Assembly: GCA_014529385.2 (NCBI GenBank)
Contig: CM043971.1
Coordinates: 81,511,340-81,575,339, forward strand
Reading direction: 5' to 3'
Length of the DNA: 64,000 nucleotides
From: Adiantum capillus-veneris
Lineage: Eukaryota > Streptophyta > Polypodiopsida > Polypodiales > Pteridaceae
The first letter of the stretch is position 1, and each line of letters begins with the position of its first letter. Made by a program: the position numbers and the translations under genes. Positions 20,974-32,150 of this stretch are shown here, piece after piece. The notes beneath the pieces were generated by a model. The model saw nothing but the letters and a program-made list of their open reading frames with translations, was not told the origin of the DNA and ran no database searches.

Positions 20974-21251
20974 TCCATCTCACAGACAAACCTGTTGCTT
21001 CTGAAACAGACAATATTAGATTTTAATTTGATGATCAGTTGGCGTTACCTGCATTGCCTGCGAGCTGTAAACCTGCTGCTTCTGGGGAACTTTTCTTCTG
21101 GAACTTGCGAGCTGCCTGCGTTACATCTGCTGCCTGCGAGCTGCACGTTTCTACTGAGGCTTATAATTAGGTTGCGAACGCTATTCGCTGGGTGTCTTAG
21201 CTTTTTGCTAGCATGAAAAGCTACGAATGAAAACGTGCCACGTGGTGGCTT

Positions 21252-22036
21252 GTGCGATCAGATAGAGCAAAAAGGTCCTTTGGCTCACCAAGTAAAAAAA
21301 CCATCGTGAAAAGCTTGCCGAGACGAACGCTTTGTTGGTGCCACGAAGCCCAGGCCGTGCTGCTATTGTTAACCGGCCCCAAAGACTCTGGGAAGTCGGC
21401 ATTGATAAGAGAGTTTGTGCCCAGACAACGTGTGGGTAAGGCCTTACACACTCAACCTTTGTTTGTTTGAGTTTGATCTAGCCCAATTAACTGTTGCACC
21501 TTTGCAGGCGAGTACACTAGCATCCCGGTTCTTGTTGATATGAGTGCTGCAAAAAACACAAGTCCATAAGGATTTGTGGGGACCTTACTTTGGACCTTTT
21601 CTACATCGCTCAGATTTCAACTGAAGGCAGATGCGGTTTTCGAGACCTTGAAGATTAAATTGGCGGTTCACAAGGATTGCGTGGAGCTCGAGACCCCCGT
21701 GGAGAAGTTCAATGTCGGTCAACAACAGGTCAATGGCCTTGGTTGTGTCTTGGATTTCTTCAAAGGCTACATGCCAACAATATCGAACATGGCAAAAGAC
21801 TTTAGTGCGGCCTTCAGGACAATGTGTTTTTGTATGTGGGCGGAAACTTCCTCCTCATACAAGACTTCGCCCATCATGCAAAGGTGGCAAGGCTCGATGT
21901 GCTTCCCAAGGCATGGGATAAGTACAAAGTGAAAATGTGGAGCCAAGCTGACAACCTATGCTACATAGGTTTTGTGCTTTGCGCGAGCCATAGGTGGCAG
22001 CGCATGCTATACTCTTTTTTGTTGATGGCAGCTTGA
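21252..22036 (+). pseudogene. Captured P-loop NTPase fragment (ATPase_2-like), one intron
   Basis: Exon 1 (21252-21435) encodes SFGSPSKKTIVKSL and a hydrophobic strand leading to the Walker A motif GPKDSGKSALIREF. A 72-bp intron follows (GTAAGG at 21436 to TTTGCAG at 21507). Exon 2 starts EYTSIPVLVDMSA, like the strand after Walker A in archaeal-type/STAND ATPases. A TAA interrupts it near 21568 and the frame shifts; the continuation reads LLWTFSTSLRFQLKAD and DFFKGYMPT. Another shift near 21822 leads to FLYVGGNFLLIQDFAHHAK and YKVKMWSQADNLCYIGF. No Walker B was confidently placed. It is probably a gene piece captured by the element and now broken. Confidence 0.5.
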
Positions 22037-22041
22037 CCCCT

Positions 22042-22358
22042 TTATGTGGACGGAGGGACAGCTTTTCTTAAGCTTAATGCACAAAGGACATACGATGCTC
22101 AGGTAGAGGGCATACATAGCAACGAAAGTGATAACCTCGGTCACCCAAGGCTCAACGCACCCCACAGACAAACAAAAAACCGATTCTTTCATTTTGACTT
22201 GGACTACTTTAAATAAGTGGGGAATATGTAGTTTTATGATTGGTTGAGATTTGAACCTTGAACATTCATCAAACAAGTTCCTGTTGCTAAAGATGAAGCC
22301 ACATCGACATACATAGAGCCTGCAAAAGGACAAAATTGCCAACCGAAGCAGCTTACAA

Positions 22359-22392
<34 letters not shown>

Positions 22393-23074
22393 CTAATAGT
22401 GATCAGAAGCGAAGCCTCAAGTTCAAGGCTTGTAACTATGAACGAGCACAAGCATGAAGACAATTAGTTCCTGATGCTAAAGATAAAGCTGCATCGATAT
22501 ACTAACAATTTACCCCGGTGATGATGATAATGATGCATCGCTTCGATTTGAGGTGATACCTTTCTGTTCTACTAGTTCACATGTGTGATTCAAGAAGGAA
22601 TGTACGCAGCCACAATCATTTGTTGAGAAATTATGATTTCTTGGACGACCTCCCATGGAGCCACATGGCAGAGGTGCCGAAAACTTAAAATGTATCCCTC
22701 ATAACCATTGCACTTAGATAAAAGTTGGCTCGAATACCAAAACTTAGGGCCCTTGTACAAAATAACCAATTCAATTCTCAAGACGCAAAGGATTCAATAC
22801 GCTCTAGCTTAACGAAGGCCATGCGGCTTAGCAACCACAAGCCCGTTGAGGCCACTTGCATGACACCCAGTTGGACTATAGATATGACAAAAACCTTTTA
22901 TAATTGAGTCTTGCTGCATATAGCGTGATCTAAACCGCAACCCATTGCAGGGGATAAAACACATCTCAAAGGAGCGTAAGTAGTATGCCTCTGCCCACCC
23001 AAACAAGCCAATTTTCCTTGAAAAAATTTAAAATGAATACAAGCATGCATAACTCTTTATGTAGTGGATCTGAC
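22042..23074. other. Unassigned internal part with (GA)n at 22361-22390
   Basis: No coding motif. Contains a 30-bp GA microsatellite. Confidence 0.4.
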
Positions 23075-23933
<859 letters not shown>

Positions 23934-24124
23934 TCCTTTGCATAAGCACAAGCACCCGGACAGGGATAAACAGGTTGTTTGGGTGATATTGCACTCACAC
24001 GGGGGCGAACACTTAATTTTTTTATACTATATATAGTAGGGGGAGGATTTTCGACCTCTTTTCGAGCCACATGGCACAAGATGCTTACTCTAGGCGGTGT
24101 TCCTTGAAGCCCCAGCCACATAGG

Positions 24125-24284
<160 letters not shown>

Positions 24285-24448
24285 GGTGCTCATCTACGCA
24301 TCAACTCTTCCTTGATTGCAGCGTCGAAGGAGTTTGACCACAAGGGGTGGAGTTATGGCACCGCTTTCCTCGCACCCTGAATCAAAGGCTCGAACATTTC
24401 ATCACGTTTGTGTGCATTGTAGCTCAGACCCTGCAGCTAGCCACCCAT

Positions 24449-24590
<142 letters not shown>

Positions 24591-24782
24591 CCCGCTACCC
24601 CCAGTCACCTTAGTGCCCTCTAAATCTATGGAATTCAATAGCCTCGTCAATGGAAGTGATTTGTAGTCTCTTTTACAAGAGGAGAAAGGGAAAGGGAGTC
24701 ATGTCATAGACAAAAGGTTGTGGTAATGAATTTTCAGAGTAGTTCACTTCAAGGAATACTGAAACCAAACACTCTTATTAGT

Positions 24783-25209
24783 TGGAATGAACTGGTTGTA
24801 TTGAGACAACTATTCGAGGTTGGTACTAGAGTGAGAGATGTCAGACTCAAAAGGATTAGATTAGACTTCAAACTACTAGAAAACATAAATGAAACTGGAA
24901 ATGACGAAAGACACAGAAATTGGAAATGTATTAAAAAATATGCTCATGGAAAAACTGGTAATAACACTGAAAGTACAGAGTATTCCAGTAAGCGGCTTTG
25001 GAGTTAGAGAGAGAGTGCGATAGTACAAGATGTTATTACAAGATGATTACAAAAGTTCCCAAAAATGAATAGCGGGTCCTATTTATAGGCTCCCAGACTG
25101 GTGTTTGACTGACTGTGCACTGTTAGTTATTGTGGTAACTCCATGCTTACTGCTTCTGGAAGCTTCTAATATCCGCTAGTCCTATTAGAGGTGGTTCCCG
25201 CCTTCTACA
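24783..25209 (-). repeat. G1 3' LTR
   Basis: 427 bp, aligning end to end with 53796-54215. On the minus strand it starts TGTAGAAGGCGGG and ends TTCCA. The shared tract GATGTCAGACTCAAAAGGAT is unmistakable. Confidence 0.92.
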
Positions 25210-25227
25210 TTCCCCCTCTCCTTTCTT
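25210..25227 (-). other. G1 polypurine tract
   Basis: Minus strand AAGAAAGGAGAGGGGGAA ends directly at the LTR start TGTAGAA. Confidence 0.88.
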
Positions 25228-25634
25228 GAATTTTGGTATATACCAAAATTCCAAATAACAATTTCTAGACTGTTTTCCAATTTCCCAACAACATTTCCCA
25301 ATTGCTTTTTTTATCAATTGTATTTGGGCATCAAGCCCTCCTATTTAGCATAGGACTCCAAAGGTGCCTATGTTGAAACCATTAGATCTACTTCATCTTG
25401 AAAAAGGCTAGTAGTAGAACACCAATTAAGTCACCTAGTGTCTGTCCAACGAACCCTCTTCTTTTCAAGTGCCTTCTTCCTCTTGGTTGGTGCCTAGGAT
25501 GCCTCAGAGATAGGGGTCCCAGCATTTTCTTTCTGAATCAGACTGAATAGTGCCTCTTGCTATAGCTAGTCCTTCTTGGCAGTCTTCATTTCCACTTCAT
25601 AGGGCCTCAAAGGATTCTAGGTTTGGTATCAGCA

Positions 25635-28600
25635 TCATACAGAGTGCATTTTCCTTTTGTCAGTCGAGCTATGACCAGTTTGTGACAATAGGAAGCAGCG
25701 TGCATCCGTCCTTGAGGTAATGGCTAGTTGCATTAATGCGAGCTTCGAACAACATCTCAACCATTTCTTTGAATTGGGGTTCAGAGCTTGCCTTGCTAGC
25801 CAGTTCCCTTTTTGGAATCTTACAGGCCTCAATTTTCAACTACAACCGTTGGTTTGTGATCTTACTGAGCCTTTTGATTTGAACTTTCCAGTGGCCCATT
25901 AAGAGTTGAAACCTATGAAGGTCACCCAATAGTTCATTGATCACAATCTTCTCAAGTGAATCCTATAGTACTTGATTCCATGCCAGCCATTCCATGGTCG
26001 CCTCTTCATACCAGGTTTTGAGCCCATCGGCTATCTCAATGTATTTCTGCTAATCTACTGGCTCAGCATGAGGCGGACAGAGAGCTAGAAAGAAGTGAGA
26101 TAATTTAGCTTCTTTGGATGGGATGGCATATAGAAGTGCTGGAGAATCAAGAACAAATTCTAGGAAATTCAAAACCGTATGATTCTCCTACTGCATCATT
26201 TTCTTGGTAACCTTTACTAAGTGGTAAAGAGCCTTCAGGTGTGTTTCCTGTTCCCACAGAGTCATTCTAGTTTTGGGTCCTCTACTGCTAGCTGTATGAT
26301 TTTCCAATAAGGCCTTGACCCTCAAATCTAGAACAACCCTACACTTTGCATCTGAATGAGCATCTCTTTCATTTGCTGCCTAATATCTGTCATGCATTTG
26401 TATTACCAAACAACATTTCCACTTGAAGACCTAGTGACTTAAGATCTGTTGTGATCAAGTCTTTAGCAGCTAGATTAACCACCCTATCATCATTGGTAAG
26501 GTCCCATTTTGGAATTATTTCCAGTACTTGGACACATGCAAGATGTGCAAGTAACTGACAAACTGCTTGGTTGGGATGACTGGCTGACTTCCAATTTGTA
26601 ATTATCCGTCTTGCTCCAACATAAAGCATCTAGAATCTCTCCAGATCCGAGTAGATTGAATCATCCTCTAGAAATTGGATCTGCAGATTCTTATCTTTCC
26701 ACAGTCTTTTGTTTAATGCCAGTAGTTCCGTACAATGATTATGGTCTGATTCATAGTTAGTGTCTCACAACATCGCTTTCCCTTTATTCTGACTGTGATT
26801 TGCCTAGCCTTCGTGTCCTCCAGTCTCTTGAGGTGGAGTTTGAATTTCTCCAGCCAGTGGGGTGTGGTCTTTAGCTGGCCTCTCGGAAGCCGAATCTGGA
26901 GGTTTGCTCCAAATTGCTGAACCCCCGCTGTTGAACAACAGTTGTGGCCACCCGATCCATCTTCATCATTGTCATCATCATTAGTTTTCTCCTGAGTTTG
27001 TTGGTTATGGTCCTGGGTTTTATCATCATCATCATCTTCCTCTTCATATTCCTCATCCTAATTTGCATGATTGTCTAGATATTCCATGAGGGCTTTATTG
27101 GCTAACGTTGTAGTGTACTGATGCTTTCTCTTGGAGCTCTGAGTTGTCTCAATAAAAATCTCTAGGCCAGTCACATTAAGAGTCAAATCTCCATTCTTGT
27201 CCACAATCTACACCAGACGGTGATAAATGTACTTTTGGAAAATGGGCTCTTTCATCAATTGATGTGTCTTGTACATGTCCTTGTAGTTTGCTCTTTTAAC
27301 CTCTAGAAGTGTCTGAAAGCGAACAACATATCATTGAACTTCCTCTTTGGAATCCACCACTATTCATTTTCCTAAGCGAGCTTGTAGATATTCTTCTCAC
27401 GTCCCTCCATCTCTCTTATTTGTTGTTGGTCCTTTATCTGTCGGGCCACGTTTTTAGATGACCAGTCAGCATTCTCCTCCATAGCTTCTTCAACTCAGCT
27501 CGGGTCTGATGAAGTTCATCCTGAAGTCTTGTTGTATCAGCACTAGAAGTAGAAGCCGGAGGTTCCATCATCTAACCAATGGAATTCACAATGGTATTCC
27601 ATCTAGATTGGATGGTCGCCTTACCCTTGAGTGATGACCTCTGGGTCAGTCTGGTCTGTCTCATAGACGGTCATTGGATAAGGATATGGTAAAGCAGCCC
27701 GATCAAGTTTCTTCATGATCAACTTTCCCTTAAGGGGTGCTATAGATGGTCCTCTATAGATGGTCCAACTTTACCGTTGGTAAATTGCTGAATTGCTGCC
27801 AGTTGCCTGGTTGCCTTCTTCAGTTCTGCCGACTGCTTGTTGCTCCATTGTGATGATTATCTGTTCAGTAGGTTTCTCCTTTTTAATGGTGGTTATTTTA
27901 GTGGTATCAGTGCCATCTAGTTTTTAACTTTTGACTTTGAATCCTTTGATCAATTCAACTTTTCTTGGCTTCTTCCCTGCATATCCGGTGGCTATGTCAC
28001 TGAGAGACCGTTTTTTCCCAACCAACTCTTTTCCTTTCCGTTTGTCATCAGATAACTTTGTTGTACCCTTCTTTGTGTGTGGACCAGTCCTATCAGCCCT
28101 ATCCTCATCAGATGATTCCACATTAATCTTGGTTGCTCAGGAAGTAAAGACTTTGTCCCAGATTGTTTGAGCGACCAAAGGTATTGGTAGCAAATCTTCC
28201 CAATACGCAAATTGCCAGACGTATGAAGCCTTGAACAAATTTCTAGATTTGGCTTTGGCATTTACTGTATGACACTATTGTATAGAAATTGTGTGATGTT
28301 GATATTGGCTTCTAGGTTCTGAACCTTGGCCAGTAGCATCGCAAACAGTTGCTCTCGCAAATAAGTTGGGTTATTCTTTCAACTGATGGTCTCAGCAATA
28401 AATCGATATACCGCAGTTTGTTCCAGTGTTGCTATTGGAATGCCTTGAGCACCATCCTTGCATTTCTTCCTGGCTTGGTCGTCTTCTCTCAAAAACTGGT
28501 TGACTACATTGGTCATTGCTGGTGTGGTTTTTTGACCATTTGGGAGTTTGAAAACATGTTTCAACTCTCCAAGTGTTAGATCTAGCTCATTTCCATTGAC

Positions 28601-29240
28601 AACGGTAGTACCTTTATCCGCTTGGTATGAAGCCAATACCTGCTGTGTAATTTTTCCATCAAATGGAAGTGCCGCAGCCTCAACAATGACTTCTAGACCC
28701 CATAACTTGAGCAAAGCTTGCTTGTTCTCTTGAAACACGTACTTAGCTATTTTAATATGTTGAACCACTCCCAAAGACTTTGCAAGAGATGCCTTAAGGC
28801 TCTCTGATTCTATTGTCATCTTATCAAGGGTTTCTTGCATGCTCAGTGACTTCAATTTTCTTCCAATACACGACTCAGACAAAGAGGTTTTTGGTGAAGA
28901 TGACTTAATTGTGGTAGCTGTTGTGAATGAATCGTTGAAAGAGTAACGAGGCATGTCGGGGATGGTGATTGTCGAAGGAGTTTGGGTCTGCAAATGATGA
29001 AGCAGTCGGTGAACTCAAAGCGTGCTCTTCAGGTTGAGAAGCAAGTGGCATTAGATGTTGCGAGTAAAATGTTGATGGGCGAACCCATCGTATAGTTATA
29101 CGTATCCTTGCCATGAATGCTCCACTCGCCGCCCACCCTTGATCTATGCGCTATGTTTGTGACGTGTAAAACATGCATAATCTTGTCCAATTGATCATTA
29201 CTGGCAAGATTCATTTTGGGATTTGGTGTGTTTCCCACTT
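25635..29240 (-). pseudogene. G1 accessory reading-frame region between integrase and 3' LTR
   Basis: About 3.6 kb of sense-strand coding-like sequence lies where simple gypsy elements have almost none. The longest open piece (28993-28379, 204 aa) has a Ser/Thr-rich start, helical KSLSMQETLDKMTIESESL, then VVNGNELDLTLGELKHVFKL and QFLREDDQARKKCKDG. Further on are a Lys-rich piece (28121-27924), an acidic tract of Asp/Glu runs near 26990-27060, and a well-preserved 79-aa piece at 26629-26390 (ITNWKSASHPNQAVCQLLAH). No transmembrane or envelope signature is visible. The LTLGEL part vaguely recalls plant transposon-associated/PMD-like domains. Function unknown; broken by several stops. Confidence 0.55.
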
Positions 29241-29449
29241 GTGACTGGTCGGTGATATTAATGGTGCGGTTGTATGTGATCAGAATTGGTTGTATGTGAT
29301 CAGAATTGAACTGGTCAGACGGTTGGAATTTGTACTAGTGTTGGAATTGCTAATCCTAGTTTTAAGGCTAAAATTGATACTAGTGCTGACTCCTCTACTG
29401 GTTGCATAATAGGCCTGATATAGAACAAGTCCAATAGTTCTTTTTATGG

Positions 29450-30191
29450 TTCTGGTACTGTTTTAACTGGAACCTCTTCTGCTCTGGAAAAATATAACTT
29501 GACTGTGGCCCCATTGTAGAATCTAGGCAACATTAAACCCAACAAATATCTGAGTCTTACTATCCCATTAAAGTATATCCAATCTAGCTATTTTCAAATT
29601 TGGCTTTTTTGTCCCAGTTTGGACTGGTACAATAGTACTAAATCACCTCTCTGGAACTCTTTGACCTTGATCCTATTGTCATTCCAATGCTTCCTTCTTT
29701 GTTGCACCACTTCTTGTTCCAATAAAGCCCTCTGTTTTATCTCATCTAGTTGTAGCAATTCATCCAGTCCTTAGTTCAGATTCTGATTAAAATCTATCTC
29801 ATGCTCAACTGCCAATCGTAAGCTTGGAATGACGAGTTCCATTGGCACTACTTCTTCTGTTCCATAAAATAGCTTAAATGGCGTCATTCCGATGTTGACC
29901 TTGTAAGCAGTGGGATATGCCCATAACACTATTTGAAGTTTGGCATCCCATTGATGTGGTTCCTTTTAAACGATTTTAGTGAGAATTGTTTTGATTCTTT
30001 TATTGGTGCTTTTAGCCTGGCCATTACATCGGGGATAATACCATGTTGATTTCCTGTGTTTGACTAAAAATATCTCCATTAGGATCTCCATTGTGTCATT
30101 AATGAAATGAGTTCCCTGGTCTAACACTATCTCAATAGGATAGGCGTGTCTGCATAAGATATTGTCATAAATAAATAAGGCAGTGGATCTG
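29450..30191 (-). pseudogene. G1 integrase, core and C-terminal part
   Basis: The minus strand reads TALFIYDNILCRHAYP, IEIVLDQGTHFIND (second catalytic Asp), then STWYYPRCNGQAKSTNKRIK, where the third catalytic residue (normally Glu in GQxESTN) is Lys. It continues with LQIVLWAYPTAYKVNIGMTP, FKLFYGTEEVVPMEL, and the GDLVLLYQSKLGQ block of the integrase C-terminus. Two stops are present. The zinc finger and first Asp are missing because the G2 junction deleted them. Confidence 0.82.
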
Positions 30192-30763
30192 TGTTAACCA
30201 ACAAGTCAGACAGTGGAGTCAGTACTGGGCAAATATGAGGCTTGGGGACTGCCCAACGCTACCTATCGCTCGGTGTTGACCTTGGTGTCAAAGTCATTAT
30301 AAGAGGCAGTTGAGTCAATACTGGGCGAATATGAGGCTTGGGGACTGCCCAACACTCCTTATTGCTTGGTGTTGACCTTGGTGTCAAAGAAATGACATGC
30401 GACAGTGTAGTCAACATCGAGCGAATACGAGGCTTGGAGACTGCCCGACACCACCTATCGCTTGGTACTGACCTTGGCAAATAGGCGTCGGACCAGTAAA
30501 CATCCACGGACATTACATTGTTTTGAGTCAAGGACCGGGCTTCTCGATCCAATAAGAAAAGGGTATAAGTGATAGCCGATGAGAGGCGCACTCTAACTAG
30601 AACATTCAAGGGTTGGTTGGCTAAGCATGGGCGCCCAAGTGTGAATGGAAAAGCTCATATAAAAGTCACATAAACCTAAAAATCACTTGTTCTCTCATTT
30701 GTGCAATTGGAGAGTGCTCTTGCTCCATCTCTATCTTCTTATTTATCTCCTTGTGTGTATGTG

Positions 30764-30802
<39 letters not shown>

Positions 30803-31023
30803 TCAAGCATTGCAACGACACGATGGCGGTGAGGCGGTTGAGCGCGGCACGGCGGTAGCTCCCTCTTCTTCGCAATGAGGAATCCTCCACGAAGGCAAGC
30901 GTAGGGCGGTCAGTGACACACCCTTGTTCTCTTGATCTTGTTAGATTAATTTGGTTGTGTGCTTGCAGCCATTTGTGGCTTGCACACAGTGTATGGCAAG
31001 TCCCTTTCTTTGACACGTGCGAT
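30192..31023 (+). repeat. G2 5' LTR, first part
   Basis: Starts TGTTAACCAACAAG, matched at 49534. It contains about three imperfect repeats of 92-99 bp, each with GAGGCTTGGGGACTGCCC and GTTGACCTTGGTGTCAAAG, and a (GA)n at 30767-30799. The LTR is interrupted at 31023 by copia-2 with TSD GCGAT. It resumes at 36206 and ends CGCACA at 36216. Confidence 0.88.
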
Positions 31024-31250
31024 TGTTGGAATTAGGGTTGCAGAGAAACACACACAGCTTGGAGAAGACGAAGGAAGCTCAAGGCACACAATAGAGAGTG
31101 TGTTACTTAGTGCGCAATGGAAAGATATATAGCCCTAGAGTGATGGGCGTATATACAATGCACGGGGGAAAAAACCTCCTAAAGAGGGAAAAAATGCCCC
31201 GGCGGTCCTAGTGTGTTCACACACATCACTACCACATGTATATGGTAACA
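31024..31250 (-). repeat. Copia-2 3' LTR
   Basis: 227 bp, TGTTACC... to ...CCAACA on the minus strand; essentially identical to 35974-36200. TSD GCGAT on its left. Confidence 0.97.
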
Positions 31251-31266
31251 AATCCCCCCTGGAGTG
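31251..31266 (-). other. Copia-2 polypurine tract
   Basis: Minus strand CACTCCAGGGGGGATT directly before LTR start TGTTACC. Confidence 0.85.
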
Positions 31267-31325
31267 ATGCGGTGAACGAGAGCTGGCACATGAGTAAAGG
31301 GAAGTGCCATGCCCTGAGGACAGAA

Positions 31326-32150
31326 TCAGTCCACAAAGGGGAGTAAGCCCAAAGCTTTGCGGAAAGCTTCAAGCTTCTCACGAGACAATGCCTTTGTGAA
31401 AAGATCTGCAAGGTTGTCCTGTGTTGGCACATAAGCCAAGCTGATCTCTCCTGCTGAGAGCCTCTCCCTGACATAGTGGTAATGCACCTCAATGTGTTTT
31501 GTGCGAGCATGAAAAACTGGGTTCCTCGCAACTGCCAATGCGCTCTGACTGTCAGTGTAGATAGTGTTGGCAGTGTCCTGTCCAACACCCAAGTCAGCCA
31601 TAAGGCGTCTGAGCCATACACACTCAACCGTAGCTGTGAAGACTGCCCTGTACTCAGCCTCACAACTCGAAGTGGCCACAGTAGGTTGCTTCTTGCTCAA
31701 CCATGATATACATGAACTGCCAAGCATGAAACAAAAACCACTTGTGGACACTCGCGTGTCAAAACAACCAGCCCAATCTGAGTCCGAAAAAGCATGTAAG
31801 TCTGGCGGCAATGATCCCCCCTTGGGATAAAACAAGCCAAGATGTAAAGTGCCACTAAGGTAGCGGAAAATCCTCTTGACAGCCTGCCAATGCTTAGACC
31901 CTGGGCTATGCATAAATCTGCTGACCTGCGAGACTGCAAACTGAATATCTGGCCTCGTGTTGCATACATAAATGAGGCAGCCAACAGCAGTTTGGTAAAG
32001 AGTGACATCAGCAGGATCGCCAGCATCATGTAGACTCAACTTCAAACCTGTTTCCATGGGAGTGGCAATAGGTTTGCAATCCTCAAGTCCAAACTTACAT
32101 AGCAATGTCTCTATGTAACTTTTCTGACACAAGGCAATACCACCATCACA
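31326..32150 (-). CDS. Copia-2 pol, RT thumb and RNase H
   Basis: This is the continuation of the 825-aa frame after the TAG at 32151. It runs CQKSYIETLLCKFGLEDCKP through CLIYVCNTRPDIQFAVSQV (RT thumb/connection) to RNase H with FSDSDWAGC (Asp), GFCFMLGSSCISW, ATSSCEAEYRAV (Glu), the TDSQSALAVARN Asp motif and ARTKHIEVHYHYVRE. It ends at 31326, about 60 bp before the PPT, so the C-terminus looks complete. All RNase H acidic residues are visible. In the family this digests template RNA during cDNA synthesis. It can only be made if the TAG is bypassed. Confidence 0.93.
   Translation of the reverse strand, partial: CDGGIALCQKSYIETLLCKFGLEDCKPIATPMETGLKLSLHDAGDPADVTLYQTAVGCLIYVCNTRPDIQFAVSQVSRFMHSPGSKHWQAVKRIFRYLSGTLHLGLFYPKGGSLPPDLHAFSDSDWAGCFDTRVSTSGFCFMLGSSCISWLSKKQPTVATSSCEAEYRAVFTATVECVWLRRLMADLGVGQDTANTIYTDSQSALAVARNPVFHARTKHIEVHYHYVRERLSAGEISLAYVPTQDNLADLFTKALSREKLEAFRKALGLLPFVD

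Noticed and set aside
25635-29240. G1 accessory region as an envelope gene
   Set aside because: No signal peptide, no transmembrane segment and no cleavage motif visible.
30259-30609. 116-aa minus frame with repeated PRSTPSD motif
   Set aside because: Translation of the tandem repeats in the G2 LTR; not a protein. The same applies to 49685-49939.
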